DNA from: Micromonospora wenchangensis
GTDB taxonomy: Bacteria; Actinomycetota; Actinomycetes; Mycobacteriales; Micromonosporaceae
Direction of reading: 5' to 3'
DNA length: 64,000 bases
Assembly (NCBI RefSeq): GCF_002210435.1
Contig: NZ_MZMV01000005.1
Location: forward strand, 124,001-188,000
The position numbers and the translations under genes are program-made. The notes under the pieces are model-generated. The model had not been told where the DNA came from, did not search any database, and saw nothing but the letters and a program-made list of their open reading frames with translations. Shown here piece after piece: positions 55,515-63,725 of the stretch; position 1 is the first letter of the stretch, and each line of letters opens with the position of its first letter.

Positions 55515-55567
55515 GGTTACCGTAAGAGAGCAGCTACCCATCGGAAAGAAGGCACTTCTTGGTAACC
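55515..55567. promoter_or_regulatory. Possible HxlR operator half-sites
   Basis: GGTTACC at 55515-55521 and its complement GGTAACC at 55561-55567 lie in the 91-nt divergent region between the reductase and the HxlR gene, the second overlapping the HxlR start. Spacing fits two half-sites but this is a guess. Confidence 0.3.
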
Positions 55568-55942
55568 AGGCCGTCAACCCCGGGTGCCGGTGGTGACCCG
55601 TATCTCGCCGGCTGCGCCACCCGCCGCATCCTCGACCGCATCGGTGACCGGTGGACCGTGCTGATCGTCGGCATCCTGGGCGACGGTGACGCGCGCTTCT
55701 CCGAACTGCGCCGGCGCATCGACGGCATCTCCCAGAAGATGCTGACCCAGACCCTGCGCGGCCTCGAGCGCGACGGGCTCGTCCGCCGGACCGTCTACCC
55801 CGAGGTGCCGGTCCGGGTCGAGTACGCCCTCACCGAGGCCGGCTGGACCCTGCTGGAGCCGCTGCGGGCGCTGCAGATCTGGTCCATCGAACACCTCAGC
55901 GACATCGCCGCCTCGCAGGACGCCTACGACAACGCAACATGA
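55559..55942 (+). CDS. HxlR-family transcriptional regulator
   Basis: A 127-residue winged-helix protein: CATRRILDRIGDRWTVLIVG, RFSELRRRIDGISQKMLTQT and LVRRTVYPEVPVRVEYALT are the family core. A Cys near the N-terminus (YLAGCATRR) is conserved and in several HxlR proteins senses oxidants or electrophiles. The start is TTG 55559 if the family N-terminus is kept. It is divergent from an oxidoreductase it probably regulates. Confidence 0.9.
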   Translation: MVTRPSTPGAGGDPYLAGCATRRILDRIGDRWTVLIVGILGDGDARFSELRRRIDGISQKMLTQTLRGLERDGLVRRTVYPEVPVRVEYALTEAGWTLLEPLRALQIWSIEHLSDIAASQDAYDNAT

Positions 55943-55995
55943 CCGACATCCCGTCGCGGCCATCGCGGTGCCGGAGTGCCCGGACTGGGGGAGAG

Positions 55996-56613
55996 TCAGG
56001 TTGCCGCCGGAACGCTGAGGTGGACGAGCCGCCGGATCCGGTCGAGGTCGACATCGCTCGCCAGGCGGGCGCGGTCGGGCGCCTCGTCGGTGAGCGGGTC
56101 GACTCCGAACAGCAGGCGGGGCAGCACCGGATGGACGGCCAGGCCGATCAGTTGGTTCGCGACGGCCTCGGCCTTGTCGGTCGCGAGTCCCGTGCCGCTC
56201 TCCAGATGGGCGGCGAGGTTGTTGGTCGTCACGCCGAAGAGAACGTCGAAGATCCCGGCCGCCAGATCCGGCAGCCGGTCCGCCTCGGCGATGCCGAGTC
56301 GCGCCATCTTTCCCACGGAGGACCAGCGCAGCATCTGTACGAAGCGCCCGCAGTAGCGGACGGCCGCTTCCATCGGTTCGTCGGCGTAGTCGGCGGGGGT
56401 GCCCATGCGTTCGGCGAACAGGGCCCGTGTGCGCGCGACCACCGCGAGGAACAGCGCGTCCTTGGTCGGGAAGTGCGCGTACAGGGAGCGCTTCGAGGTT
56501 GCCGCGCGCAGTGCGATCGCGTCCATGGACGTGCGCTCGAAGCCGGTCTCCAGAAACGCGACTTTCGCCGTGTCGAGGATGTGCTCGCGCAGCGCTTCCC
56601 CGCGTCGGGCCAT
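55996..56613 (-). CDS. TetR-family regulator
   Basis: A 205-residue TetR repressor. The N-terminal HTH is ILDTAKVAFLETGFERTSM, then ATSKRSLYAHFPTKDALF; the helical C-terminal part is of the AefR-like type (LRWSSVGKMARLGIAEADRL). ATG 56613 has GAGGTGG at suitable distance and is preferred to GTG 56622. A 23-bp inverted repeat lies just upstream, between it and the divergent NmrA-like gene. Confidence 0.9.
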   Translation of the reverse strand: MARRGEALREHILDTAKVAFLETGFERTSMDAIALRAATSKRSLYAHFPTKDALFLAVVARTRALFAERMGTPADYADEPMEAAVRYCGRFVQMLRWSSVGKMARLGIAEADRLPDLAAGIFDVLFGVTTNNLAAHLESGTGLATDKAEAVANQLIGLAVHPVLPRLLFGVDPLTDEAPDRARLASDVDLDRIRRLVHLSVPAAT

Positions 56614-56628
56614 GGCGTCCACCTCAAT

Positions 56629-56651
56629 GTAAACGGTACGGTAGAGTTTAC
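56629..56651. promoter_or_regulatory. TetR operator candidate
   Basis: GTAAAC at 56629-56634 and GTTTAC at 56646-56651 form an inverted repeat with an 11-nt spacer in the short region between the divergent tetR and NmrA-like genes. Its AT content stands out from the surroundings. Binding there would repress both genes. Confidence 0.6.
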
Positions 56652-56682
56652 TTGGGTTCGATGCTGATGGGAGTCATCATCC

Positions 56683-57582
56683 ATGATCGTTGTCACCGCC
56701 CCTACCGGGCAGATCGGCAGCAAGCTCGTCCGCACCCTGCTCACCCACGGCGAGCCGGTCCGCCTCGTCGTCCGCGATCCGGGCAAACTGCCCACCGGCG
56801 TGCGGAAGCGGGCAGAGGTCGTCACCGGATCGCACCACGACCCCGCCACCCTGGACCGCGCCCTCACCGACGCCGACGCCCTGTTCTGGCTGATGCCGGC
56901 CACCCCGACTGCGAGCAGCCCGTACGAGGCGTACGTTTCCGCCTCGATCCCGGGTGCGGACGCCGTGGTGCGTCACGCCGTGCCGCACGTCGTGGTCGTT
57001 TCCGCACTCGGGCGCGGCGCGCAGGTCTACGCCGGGCACGTGTCGGCCTCGCACGCCATGGAGGACCTCCTGCGCAGCACCGGTGCGCACGTGCGCGCCC
57101 TGGCGCTGCCGACCTTCATGGACAACATTCTCCGGCAGACCGCCACGATCGGAGACGGGGCCGTCACCGGCACGCTGCCGGCCGACTTCACCACGCCGTG
57201 GATCGCGACGAAGGACATCGCGGCGCTCGCCGCCGGTTATCTGCTCGACCGTGACTGGACCGGTCAGGATTCGGTCGAGTCCCTCGGCGGGGAGGACCTG
57301 TCCTTCGCCGACATCGCCGCGATCCTCACCGATGTTCTCGGCACGCCCATCCGGTACCAACTCCTCGATCGCGCCGTGGTCAAGGAGTTCCTTCTCGGCC
57401 GCGGTTTCTCCGCGGCGATGGCCCAATCCATGATCGACATGGATGTGGCCTGTGAACGCGGCATCAACAACGCCGTCCCGAGAACCGCCCAGAACACCAC
57501 GCCCACCACTTTCCACGAGTTCGCGCTGGAAAGCATCAAGCCGGCAGTGCTGGGCCGCGCGGTGTCTGGGAGGGCCTCGTGA
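56683..57582 (+). CDS. NmrA-like NAD(P)H-binding oxidoreductase
   Basis: A 299-residue atypical SDR with MIVVTAPTGQIGSKLVRTLL as cofactor motif, WLMPATPT after strand 4, and a C-terminal segment (YQLLDRAVVKEFLLGRGF) typical of NmrA/QorB-like proteins, which act as NAD(P)H:quinone reductases or redox sensors. It is divergent from, and shares an operator-like palindrome with, the TetR gene. Confidence 0.88.
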   Translation: MIVVTAPTGQIGSKLVRTLLTHGEPVRLVVRDPGKLPTGVRKRAEVVTGSHHDPATLDRALTDADALFWLMPATPTASSPYEAYVSASIPGADAVVRHAVPHVVVVSALGRGAQVYAGHVSASHAMEDLLRSTGAHVRALALPTFMDNILRQTATIGDGAVTGTLPADFTTPWIATKDIAALAAGYLLDRDWTGQDSVESLGGEDLSFADIAAILTDVLGTPIRYQLLDRAVVKEFLLGRGFSAAMAQSMIDMDVACERGINNAVPRTAQNTTPTTFHEFALESIKPAVLGRAVSGRAS

Positions 57583-57743
57583 CACTGATCCGTATCGAAT
57601 GGCGCGTACCTCGGTGATCCCGGCTTAGCACTGGAGCACTGCCCCGGGATCCGGTTCATCCTGGCCCGCGCTGGCGGTTGGGTCTTCGCCAGGTGAGCCA
57701 CCCGCCAAGCACCGTAGCCGGAGAGCGGCGACGGCCGTCGCGA

Positions 57744-58179
57744 TGACCGGTTCACCTGGCCGGTGGGCAGGCGGTGGCGAGGAGGTCGGTGATGAGGGCT
57801 TCGGTGACGCCGATCATGCGGAGCAGGTCGCGGGTGAGGTGGTCGGCGAGTCGGGCCTGGCCGGGCGGGTCGAGGTGGGCGGCGGCGCGGAGGACTGCGG
57901 CGATGGCGCCGGCCGCGGCAATGACGGTGATGTGACTGTCGTCACTGGTGGGGGTGTCGGCTCGGATTTCGTGAAGTGCGGCGAGGAGGTCGTGGCTGAG
58001 CCGTTGGGCGATGCCGGCGGGTCGTTCGGCGGACACGGCGAGCGGATGGGTGAGGATGTGGGCGAGGTCGGGGCGCAGGGCCGCGAGGCGGCCGGTGAGT
58101 CGGACGTTGGTGGCGAACCGGGTGACGGCGTCGGTGCCGCCGGGGGTGTGGGCGTCCCGCCAGGCCACGTACTGCTCGA
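57744..58179 (-). repeat. Inverted repeat, right copy (436 bp)
   Basis: Reverse-complement partner of 54349-54784. It lies inside the intact tetR gene plus a few bases past its stop. About 2.96 kb separates the two copies. Confidence 0.9.
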
Positions 58180-58399
58180 ACGCATCGGCGATGGCGGCGT
58201 CGAAGAGGTCGTGTTTGCTCTCGAAGTGGTTGTAGAGCGAACCGAATGCGACGTCGGCCCGATCGGTGAGGGCCTGGACGCTGACGTGGGCGTCGCCGCC
58301 CTCCGCCAGGATCTCCTGCGCGGCACGCAGGAGCGCCGACCGCGTCCGGGTCCTGCGCCGGGAGTTCCGGCTCGCCGCGATCGCCGGCTGCTCCACCAC
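57752..58399 (-). CDS. TetR-family regulator (intact copy)
   Basis: A 215-residue TetR regulator: HTH region RSALLRAAQEILAEGGDAHV, then ADVAFGSLYNHFESKHDLF, followed by a helical C-terminal domain. GTG 58399 or 58396 is the likely start; the frame is open for another 120 residues, but that part is antisense to the amidohydrolase. It is divergent from the amidohydrolase gene, its probable target. Its C-terminal two thirds are duplicated in inverted orientation at 54349-54784. Confidence 0.88.
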   Translation of the reverse strand: MVEQPAIAASRNSRRRTRTRSALLRAAQEILAEGGDAHVSVQALTDRADVAFGSLYNHFESKHDLFDAAIADAFEQYVAWRDAHTPGGTDAVTRFATNVRLTGRLAALRPDLAHILTHPLAVSAERPAGIAQRLSHDLLAALHEIRADTPTSDDSHITVIAAAGAIAAVLRAAAHLDPPGQARLADHLTRDLLRMIGVTEALITDLLATACPPAR

Positions 58400-58418
58400 G
58401 AGCCACGACTCTACCGCA

Positions 58419-58439
58419 CAACGCTGGCGCGCAGCGTTG
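58419..58439. promoter_or_regulatory. TetR operator candidate
   Basis: CAACGCT at 58419-58425 and AGCGTTG at 58433-58439 form an inverted repeat with a 7-nt centre in the 91-nt divergent region between tetR and the amidohydrolase gene. Confidence 0.5.
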
Positions 58440-58490
58440 CGTGTTACGGTTATCAAAACTGATGGAGTATGCAAATAAGGTGGTCCGGGC

Positions 58491-60074
58491 ATGTCCGACG
58501 ACTCAGCGAAGGCAGCGCAGCCGCGCCGTACCCGTCGTCGCTTCCTCGCCATGGGTGGGGGTGCCATCATGGCCGCTGCGGTCGGCGTACCGGTGACGCG
58601 GGCGCTCACCAAGAGAGATCCCGACCGGGTCGTGTTCCCGACGGCGCCGCCGATCCGGATCGACAACGTCACGGTGATCGATCCGATCGACGGCTCCCGA
58701 CGCCCACGCCAGTCGGTGCTGGTGCGCGACGGCCGCATCACCGCCGTGACCAACTCCGCGGCGGCCACCACCGCAGACGTGCGCGCCGTCGACGGGGCCG
58801 GCCGCTTCGTCGTCCCGGGCTACAACAACATGCACGTCCACACGTTGCAGGGCGCCGACGCCCGGAGTTACCTCGCGACGATGCTGGCCGAGGGGGTCAC
58901 CGGCATGCGCCAGATGGCCGCCTCGGAGGATCTGCTGCGCTACCGGGCGGAGAGCCGGCTGCCGCTGACCGAGTACGCCCCCGCCCTGCTCGCCATGCCC
59001 GGAGCGCTGATATCGCCGTTCAACGCCGGATCGGCCGACGACGCCCGGGCCGAGGTCAAGCGACAGAAGGAGCAGGGTGCCGACTTCATCAAAATCGTCG
59101 TGTACGACCGCGAGCCATTCCTCGCGGCTCTCGAACAGGCGCGGGAGGAAGGACTCGTGACGGCCGGGCATCTGCCGCCCGACGTGAGTGTGACCGAGGC
59201 GTCCAAGCTCGGCTACCGCTCGATCGAGCACTTCGGTACCGGCAGCAACATCTGGATCAACTGCTCCACCCGGTACGACACGTTGTGGGGCCGGGAGCAG
59301 GCGGCGCTGCCCATACCGCAATGGGTGCTGGGCCTGCCACTGGCCGACGAAGTCATGGCCGGCCAGCAGAACAAGCGGCTCATCAATCCGGCCGCCTTCG
59401 CCAGGGAGGAAGCCGTAGCCCTGCTGGGACAGGCGCTCGACACCTTCGACGAGGCCAAGGCACGGGAGCTGGCCAGAACCTTCGTGGCCAACGGCACCTG
59501 GCAGACACCCACCCTCGTACGCCTGCGTACCCAGTACCTCGCCGACGCCCCGGAATACCGGCAGGACCCGGGTTTCGCCCTGATGTCCTCCGACGAGCGC
59601 GCCGAGCGGCAGGACGTTCTCAAGACCTTCGACAGCCTGCCGGCCACCACGCACGACATCTACCGCAAAGCGTACGAGCTCTGCAAACGCATGGTCGGCA
59701 TCTTCCACGACGCCACCGTGCCCATGATGACCGGCACCGACGGACAGGGCGCCACCCCGGGCCAGACGATGCGTTTGGAATTCGGCGAGTGGGCGGCCGC
59801 CGGGATCCCACCGCTGGACATCCTGCGCGCCGCCACGACCGGCCCGGCGGCCTATCTCGGCCGGTCTGACCGCATGGGCCGGATCGCGGCCGGAATGGAT
59901 GCCGACTTCCTGCTGCTGGACGCCGACCCGCTCACCGATGCCGCGAACCTGTCGTCGGTCTCGGCCGTGATCCGCGCCGGCCACCACCTCACCCGCGACC
60001 AGATCCAGGCCGTCGCCGATCAGGCCGCCACCGGCGACCACGCCGCAGGGCTCCGCACCGTCACCTGCTGCTGA
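58491..60074 (+). CDS. Tat-exported metal-dependent amidohydrolase
   Basis: A 527-residue protein with a twin-arginine signal (RRTRRRFLAMGGGAIMAAA) and an amidohydrolase barrel: entry motif VPGYNNMHVHTL with metal ligands His115 and His117, DFIKIVVYD with the bridging Lys, TAGHLPP and SIEHFG with further His ligands, TGTDGQG with the catalytic Asp, and a C-terminal GRIAAGMDADFLLLDADPL strand. The family includes prolidase- and imidazolonepropionase-like hydrolases. AAGGTGG precedes the ATG. Extracellular hydrolysis of a peptide or xenobiotic, under TetR control, is likely; the substrate is unknown. Confidence 0.9.
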   Translation: MSDDSAKAAQPRRTRRRFLAMGGGAIMAAAVGVPVTRALTKRDPDRVVFPTAPPIRIDNVTVIDPIDGSRRPRQSVLVRDGRITAVTNSAAATTADVRAVDGAGRFVVPGYNNMHVHTLQGADARSYLATMLAEGVTGMRQMAASEDLLRYRAESRLPLTEYAPALLAMPGALISPFNAGSADDARAEVKRQKEQGADFIKIVVYDREPFLAALEQAREEGLVTAGHLPPDVSVTEASKLGYRSIEHFGTGSNIWINCSTRYDTLWGREQAALPIPQWVLGLPLADEVMAGQQNKRLINPAAFAREEAVALLGQALDTFDEAKARELARTFVANGTWQTPTLVRLRTQYLADAPEYRQDPGFALMSSDERAERQDVLKTFDSLPATTHDIYRKAYELCKRMVGIFHDATVPMMTGTDGQGATPGQTMRLEFGEWAAAGIPPLDILRAATTGPAAYLGRSDRMGRIAAGMDADFLLLDADPLTDAANLSSVSAVIRAGHHLTRDQIQAVADQAATGDHAAGLRTVTCC

Positions 60075-60200
60075 AACTGACGGCTCCCGAAGCAGACCCC
60101 TTGCCTTTCAACTGGAAGTGCTCGCGGCGTAGCTACTGCCGAGGCGCGGGTCTGTGGATCGTTCGTTTCTGACCATGACCAGTTCCCTACCATCCTGGGT

Positions 60201-60925
60201 GTGGTGCGGGTTGAGGATGTCGTCGACGTGTTCGATCGTGCTGCCGAGCAGCGCCGGTTTCCCGAACTGGAACATCCCTACAGCTATCTGGTAGCGGCTC
60301 GGCTGCATGGGTTCAGCGACGCCGACCGTTGGTCGTGGACACCGTCGGCTACAACCCGCGAGCCGGCAACGTCGTCGACGTCCTGCATGCCCTCGGCAAC
60401 TGCCTCACCGGCACGAACGAGGCCTGGCAGACGCGGTTCGCCCACCGCATCGACAACTTCGCGGACCTGTTCGAGGACGATTCGGGGGCAGCCTGGTACC
60501 GGCAGGTCCCACTGGTCATCCGAGGACAGGCCGTGCCGGTCGCCGCCGCTGAGACGACCTGCCCGGAAGACCTGTTCAGACTCCTCGCGCCGCAGCACCG
60601 CGATCTTCTGCTGGCCGAGAGCACCGAGGTGCGTCAACTCGTCCCGTCAGACCTGCCCCAGGTGCTGTGCCTGGACGACTGGCATCACACCACCCTGCGG
60701 GTCCGTCCGCCGAGTCCCGAGCGAGAACGGCAACGACAGCTACACGAGAGCCTTACCCGCCACGCGCCACCGCACAACCGGGCACCGTTCGAGGTCCGTC
60801 CCAGCGACATCGAGACCTACCAGCAGATCAGCGAAGTGCTGGCCACTGCCAACCCCTCCCACTACCAGCCGACCCGCCCGGGAGACAAGCACTGGCGCAA
60901 CTGGCCAATGTCAGGGGCACTGTGA
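60201..60925 (+). pseudogene. DUF7003-like gene broken by a frameshift
   Basis: The N-terminal part (VEDVVDVFDRAAEQRRF, then YSYLVAARLHGFSDADRW) reads in the frame of 60201, while the continuation (LVVDTVGYNPRAGNVVDVLH, WHHTTLRV, HWRNWPMSGAL) is in the frame of 60329. The two join at about 60330 where the family would read DRWxLVVDTVGY, so one indel separates them. Both halves are typical of a conserved actinobacterial protein I recall as DUF7003, of unknown function. It could be a recent mutation or a sequencing error, since both halves remain intact. Confidence 0.75.
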
Positions 60926-61000
60926 CACCTGACGTCGGACCACGGCACCGGGAGCACGCCTCGCGGTGATGTCCATGAACTCAGATGGCAGATCGTGGGG

Positions 61001-61072
61001 ATCCGTTGACCGGGCTCGAACCGGCGTCCTCCCGGTCCCTGGCCGGGTGCTCTACCGCTGAGCTACAACGGA
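61001..61072 (-). tRNA. tRNA-like RNA, anticodon loop without U33 (AGG)
   Basis: On the minus strand a 72-nt cloverleaf: acceptor TCCGTTG/CAACGGA (7 bp), D arm GCTC-AGCGGTA-GAGC, anticodon stem CCCGG/CCGGG with loop CCAGGGA, short variable region, T arm GCCGG-TTCGAGC-CCGGT. The loop has C instead of the near-universal U at position 33, so an AGG (Pro) reading is doubtful. No CCA is encoded. It follows the other tRNA-like gene by 10 nt in the same orientation. Confidence 0.7.
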
Positions 61073-61082
61073 TCTCCACGGG

Positions 61083-61154
61083 CCCCGTCGGCTGGGCTCG
61101 AACCAGCGTCCACCCGGTCCAGAGCCGGGCGCTCTACCACTGAGCTACGACGAG
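61083..61154 (-). tRNA. tRNA-like RNA, CTG anticodon (Gln)
   Basis: On the minus strand a 72-nt cloverleaf: acceptor CTCGTCG/CGACGGG (one T-G pair), D arm GCTC-AGTGGTA-GAGC, anticodon stem CCCGG/CCGGG with loop CTCTGGA (anticodon CTG), T arm GCTGG-TTCGAGC-CCAGC. It begins with C rather than G and has no encoded CCA. It starts 18 nt after the stop of the upstream protein gene, so the two are probably one transcript. It closely resembles the next tRNA-like gene in the D and T arms. Confidence 0.8.
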
Positions 61155-61172
61155 CGTGATCATGCTGCCCGA

Positions 61173-62585
61173 TCACGGCTTGACATGTCCATCTCGTTCC
61201 GGCAGGTCGCTGACCACGACGTCACCCGGGATCAGCGTCTGCTCCAAGCTGTTCTTGGCCATCTTTCCGGAGAACGCCCCACCGGCACGCAGCATCGACG
61301 CCCACAGCGGGTCCACGATCGATACCCCGTGCACCAACTCGGGCGTGGGGCGGAAACGTCCGGTGGCTGCGGGTGTCCTGGGGCCTGTCCAACCGGACGT
61401 GACGGGGTCGACGCCAGCATCGGCGCATGCCGCCTCGACATCCGCGCGGGTGCAGGCGGTGGTGCCGTCGAGCACGTCCCACGGCAGCGGCAGCCGAGCC
61501 CATACGCCCACGTCGGGGTGCAGGCCGCCGCCGGTCGAGCGGTGCCACGCCGCCAGGTCCGCTGCGATCAGCATCATCGCCTTGCCCGGGCAGGACGCCT
61601 GCAGCAGGCCGAGGCTGCCGGCGGCGTCGAGCGTCGCGATCCACGCCGCCCGCGCGGCGTTGTACGCGCCGCACAGGAGGTTCCACGTCGACGAGTCGTT
61701 TCCCCGCCTCACGATCATGGTGGCCTGGTCGAAGTCGCTGGCCGTCCAGACCCGCTTGAGTAACGCCGCGACCTGACGCATCGTCGTCCACCACCGGCCC
61801 AGCAGCTCACCACGCTGTGCCTCGGTCAGCCGGGCGAGCACAGTCGGCGTCGGATGGGCCTGGGCGATCATCCACCAGTCCGTCGCCGGGTTGGCGGCGC
61901 AGTGCTCGAACAACAGGTCGGCGATGTCGTCGTACGGGTTGTCCCGCCCCGACAGGGTGAACTCCCGCCGCAACTTCCGCTTGGCAGTCAGATACGCCAC
62001 GAAGCAACCCGCCCACGGATCAGCCAGAAACGCATCCCGCTCGATGCTCGCCGCGAATCCTGCCCGCGCGACCATGGTCAACTGCCGCTTGGTCTGCTCG
62101 ACGGCCAACCTGTCGGCTTTCGCCAACAATCGCTGGCTCACCCGGAACCGCCGGTTGTACTGCCGCTTCGACAGCTCGATCCCCGCCGTAGCCCGGCCCT
62201 CCCGGTTCAACCGGTCCCGCAGGAAGTCCAGCCGGGCCGGATCGACGGCACCCAGGGACTCACTCAGGCGGGCCGAGAAATCAAGCAGCGAGACGGGATC
62301 ATCCGGGTCGACGCCACCGGGCGGCAGCTCGAACAGCCGAACGGCGGCGTCGATCTGACGGGCGCCACCGACCGGCCGGGCGAAGTCCACCGACATCGAA
62401 CTCCACCCGTTCCACCGTGACGCCGCACGAGCCGCCCGCCCCACCGTCATCCGGTCCCGCAGCCCCAACTGACCGCCCACCACCCGCAGCACGAGATGCG
62501 CAACCTCCTCCGGCCGGCGCCGCTCATCGAGCGACGCGTGCAGCGCGACCAGGGCATCCTCAGCAGAGGTCTCGGCGATCGACAT
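61173..62585 (-). CDS. Unrecognised 470-aa protein upstream of two tRNA-like genes
   Basis: A 470-residue, largely helical protein with no known motif I can name. Distinct segments are GLRDRMTVGRAARAASRW, RQYNRRFRVSQRLLAKADRL, LTAKRKLRREFTLSGRDNPY, and a strongly patterned RRGNDSSTWNLLCGAYNAA, followed by SCPGKAMMLIAADLAAWHR. ATG 62585 has AGGA upstream and begins a natural N-terminus, though the frame opens 18 codons earlier. No signal peptide or membrane segment is seen. The tight downstream linkage to two tRNA-like RNAs suggests an RNA-binding or RNA-processing role; that is inference from position. Confidence 0.8.
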   Translation of the reverse strand: MSIAETSAEDALVALHASLDERRRPEEVAHLVLRVVGGQLGLRDRMTVGRAARAASRWNGWSSMSVDFARPVGGARQIDAAVRLFELPPGGVDPDDPVSLLDFSARLSESLGAVDPARLDFLRDRLNREGRATAGIELSKRQYNRRFRVSQRLLAKADRLAVEQTKRQLTMVARAGFAASIERDAFLADPWAGCFVAYLTAKRKLRREFTLSGRDNPYDDIADLLFEHCAANPATDWWMIAQAHPTPTVLARLTEAQRGELLGRWWTTMRQVAALLKRVWTASDFDQATMIVRRGNDSSTWNLLCGAYNAARAAWIATLDAAGSLGLLQASCPGKAMMLIAADLAAWHRSTGGGLHPDVGVWARLPLPWDVLDGTTACTRADVEAACADAGVDPVTSGWTGPRTPAATGRFRPTPELVHGVSIVDPLWASMLRAGGAFSGKMAKNSLEQTLIPGDVVVSDLPERDGHVKP

Positions 62586-62861
62586 GGCGGCATCCTGGCA
62601 GGCACGACACGACCCCAGCAATCCGATTCGCCACCACACCAGTCACCGCACGGACGGAATGCTCATCATCAGATCTCAACCGGTCTCCACCGTGGAGGTG
62701 GTATACGACCATCTACCGCGTCCGACGAGACGCCGTGCGCCACGTCGTTGACGTCGACCTCCTCGGGTTCCCCCAACATCACCGCCTGCCACGCGCTCAT
62801 CGGCACAAACGGACACTTACCGAGCACACGGATTGCGGCATGAGAGTGAGATGCACCGCGA

Positions 62862-63620
62862 TCAGATGTGACGTAGCACCAGTGTCGCGAAGCCCAGAAC
62901 GTCGCGGTATCCGCGCAACCACTGATCGCGGTGCCTTCGGGCGACGGTGAGCGCCTCGGCAGCGTCCGGATGGCCGGGATTGTTCAGCGCCCATTCAGTG
63001 AGCGAGCCGATCCACGACCATTCGTAGTCGTCCCACTCGGCGGCGTCGCTGACATGGGCGTACACCGGCGTCCAGCCGGCCTGTTCAGCTGCGTCGATCA
63101 GGCCGGCGAGGTCGGTGAGTTCCTCGGGCCGTACATCGAGCGCGGCGAGTGCCTCCGGAGTCGGCGGGATCTGCCAGAACCCCTCACCGACCAGCAGGAT
63201 GCCGTCGGCATGCACATGCCGGCCGGCCGACTCCAGCGTCTCGGCGAATCCGCCGAACACGTGGGTCGATCCGACGCACAGCACCAGGTCGTAGTCGCCG
63301 TCGGGCACGTACGTGCGGGCGTCGCGCTCGTGCAGCGTGAGCCGGTCGGCGAAGCCTCGTTCGACGGCAGCGCTCGCGGCGCGTTCGAGGGCGTACGAGC
63401 TGACGTCCACGCCGTCCGCGTGCCCCTCGGGGTAGTGCGCCAGGGCCTGCAGCGCCCAGGCCCCCTCTCCGCAGCCGAGGTCGAGGATACGAGCCGCCCG
63501 TTGCCGGTCCGGTCGGCGCAGGAGACGGTCGAGGTTGACACCGGAGACCGGAGCCGCGATCGGGTGGTGCGAGTGCGCGATGCTGCTGAGCCGCTGACGA
63601 TCCACCGGCAAAGTCAACAC
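62862..63620 (-). CDS. Class I SAM-dependent methyltransferase
   Basis: A protein of about 252 residues with motif I ILDLGCGEGAWALQAL, motif II GVDVSSYAL, a post-motif DYDLVLCVGSTHVFGG and a strand ADGILLVGEGFW, typical of small-molecule methyltransferases (methyltransferase 25 type). The Cys-Val-Gly-Ser-Thr-His stretch replaces the usual aromatic active-site motif. GTG 63620 is a likely start; GTG 63641 gives seven more residues. The 276-nt region 62586-62861 between its stop and the previous gene start holds nothing recognisable. Confidence 0.85.
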   Translation of the reverse strand: MLTLPVDRQRLSSIAHSHHPIAAPVSGVNLDRLLRRPDRQRAARILDLGCGEGAWALQALAHYPEGHADGVDVSSYALERAASAAVERGFADRLTLHERDARTYVPDGDYDLVLCVGSTHVFGGFAETLESAGRHVHADGILLVGEGFWQIPPTPEALAALDVRPEELTDLAGLIDAAEQAGWTPVYAHVSDAAEWDDYEWSWIGSLTEWALNNPGHPDAAEALTVARRHRDQWLRGYRDVLGFATLVLRHI

Positions 63621-63725
63621 GAGTCCGACCGACACCCGCACCCGGATTCACCACGGCACGCACGGCCGGCGGCATGGCATGAGAGCACTCCCCGTCCAGA
63701 TGCGGGCTGTTTCTACCGTGGGGAC

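Noticed and set aside
54784..57744. Mobile element bounded by the 436-bp inverted repeats
   Set aside because: The repeats are parts of a tetR gene and the enclosed genes are ordinary regulators and reductases; no transposase or target-site duplication was seen.
58400..58771. N-terminal extension of the TetR frame
   Set aside because: It crosses the divergent promoter and is antisense to the amidohydrolase Tat signal; TetR proteins of this type begin close to the HTH.
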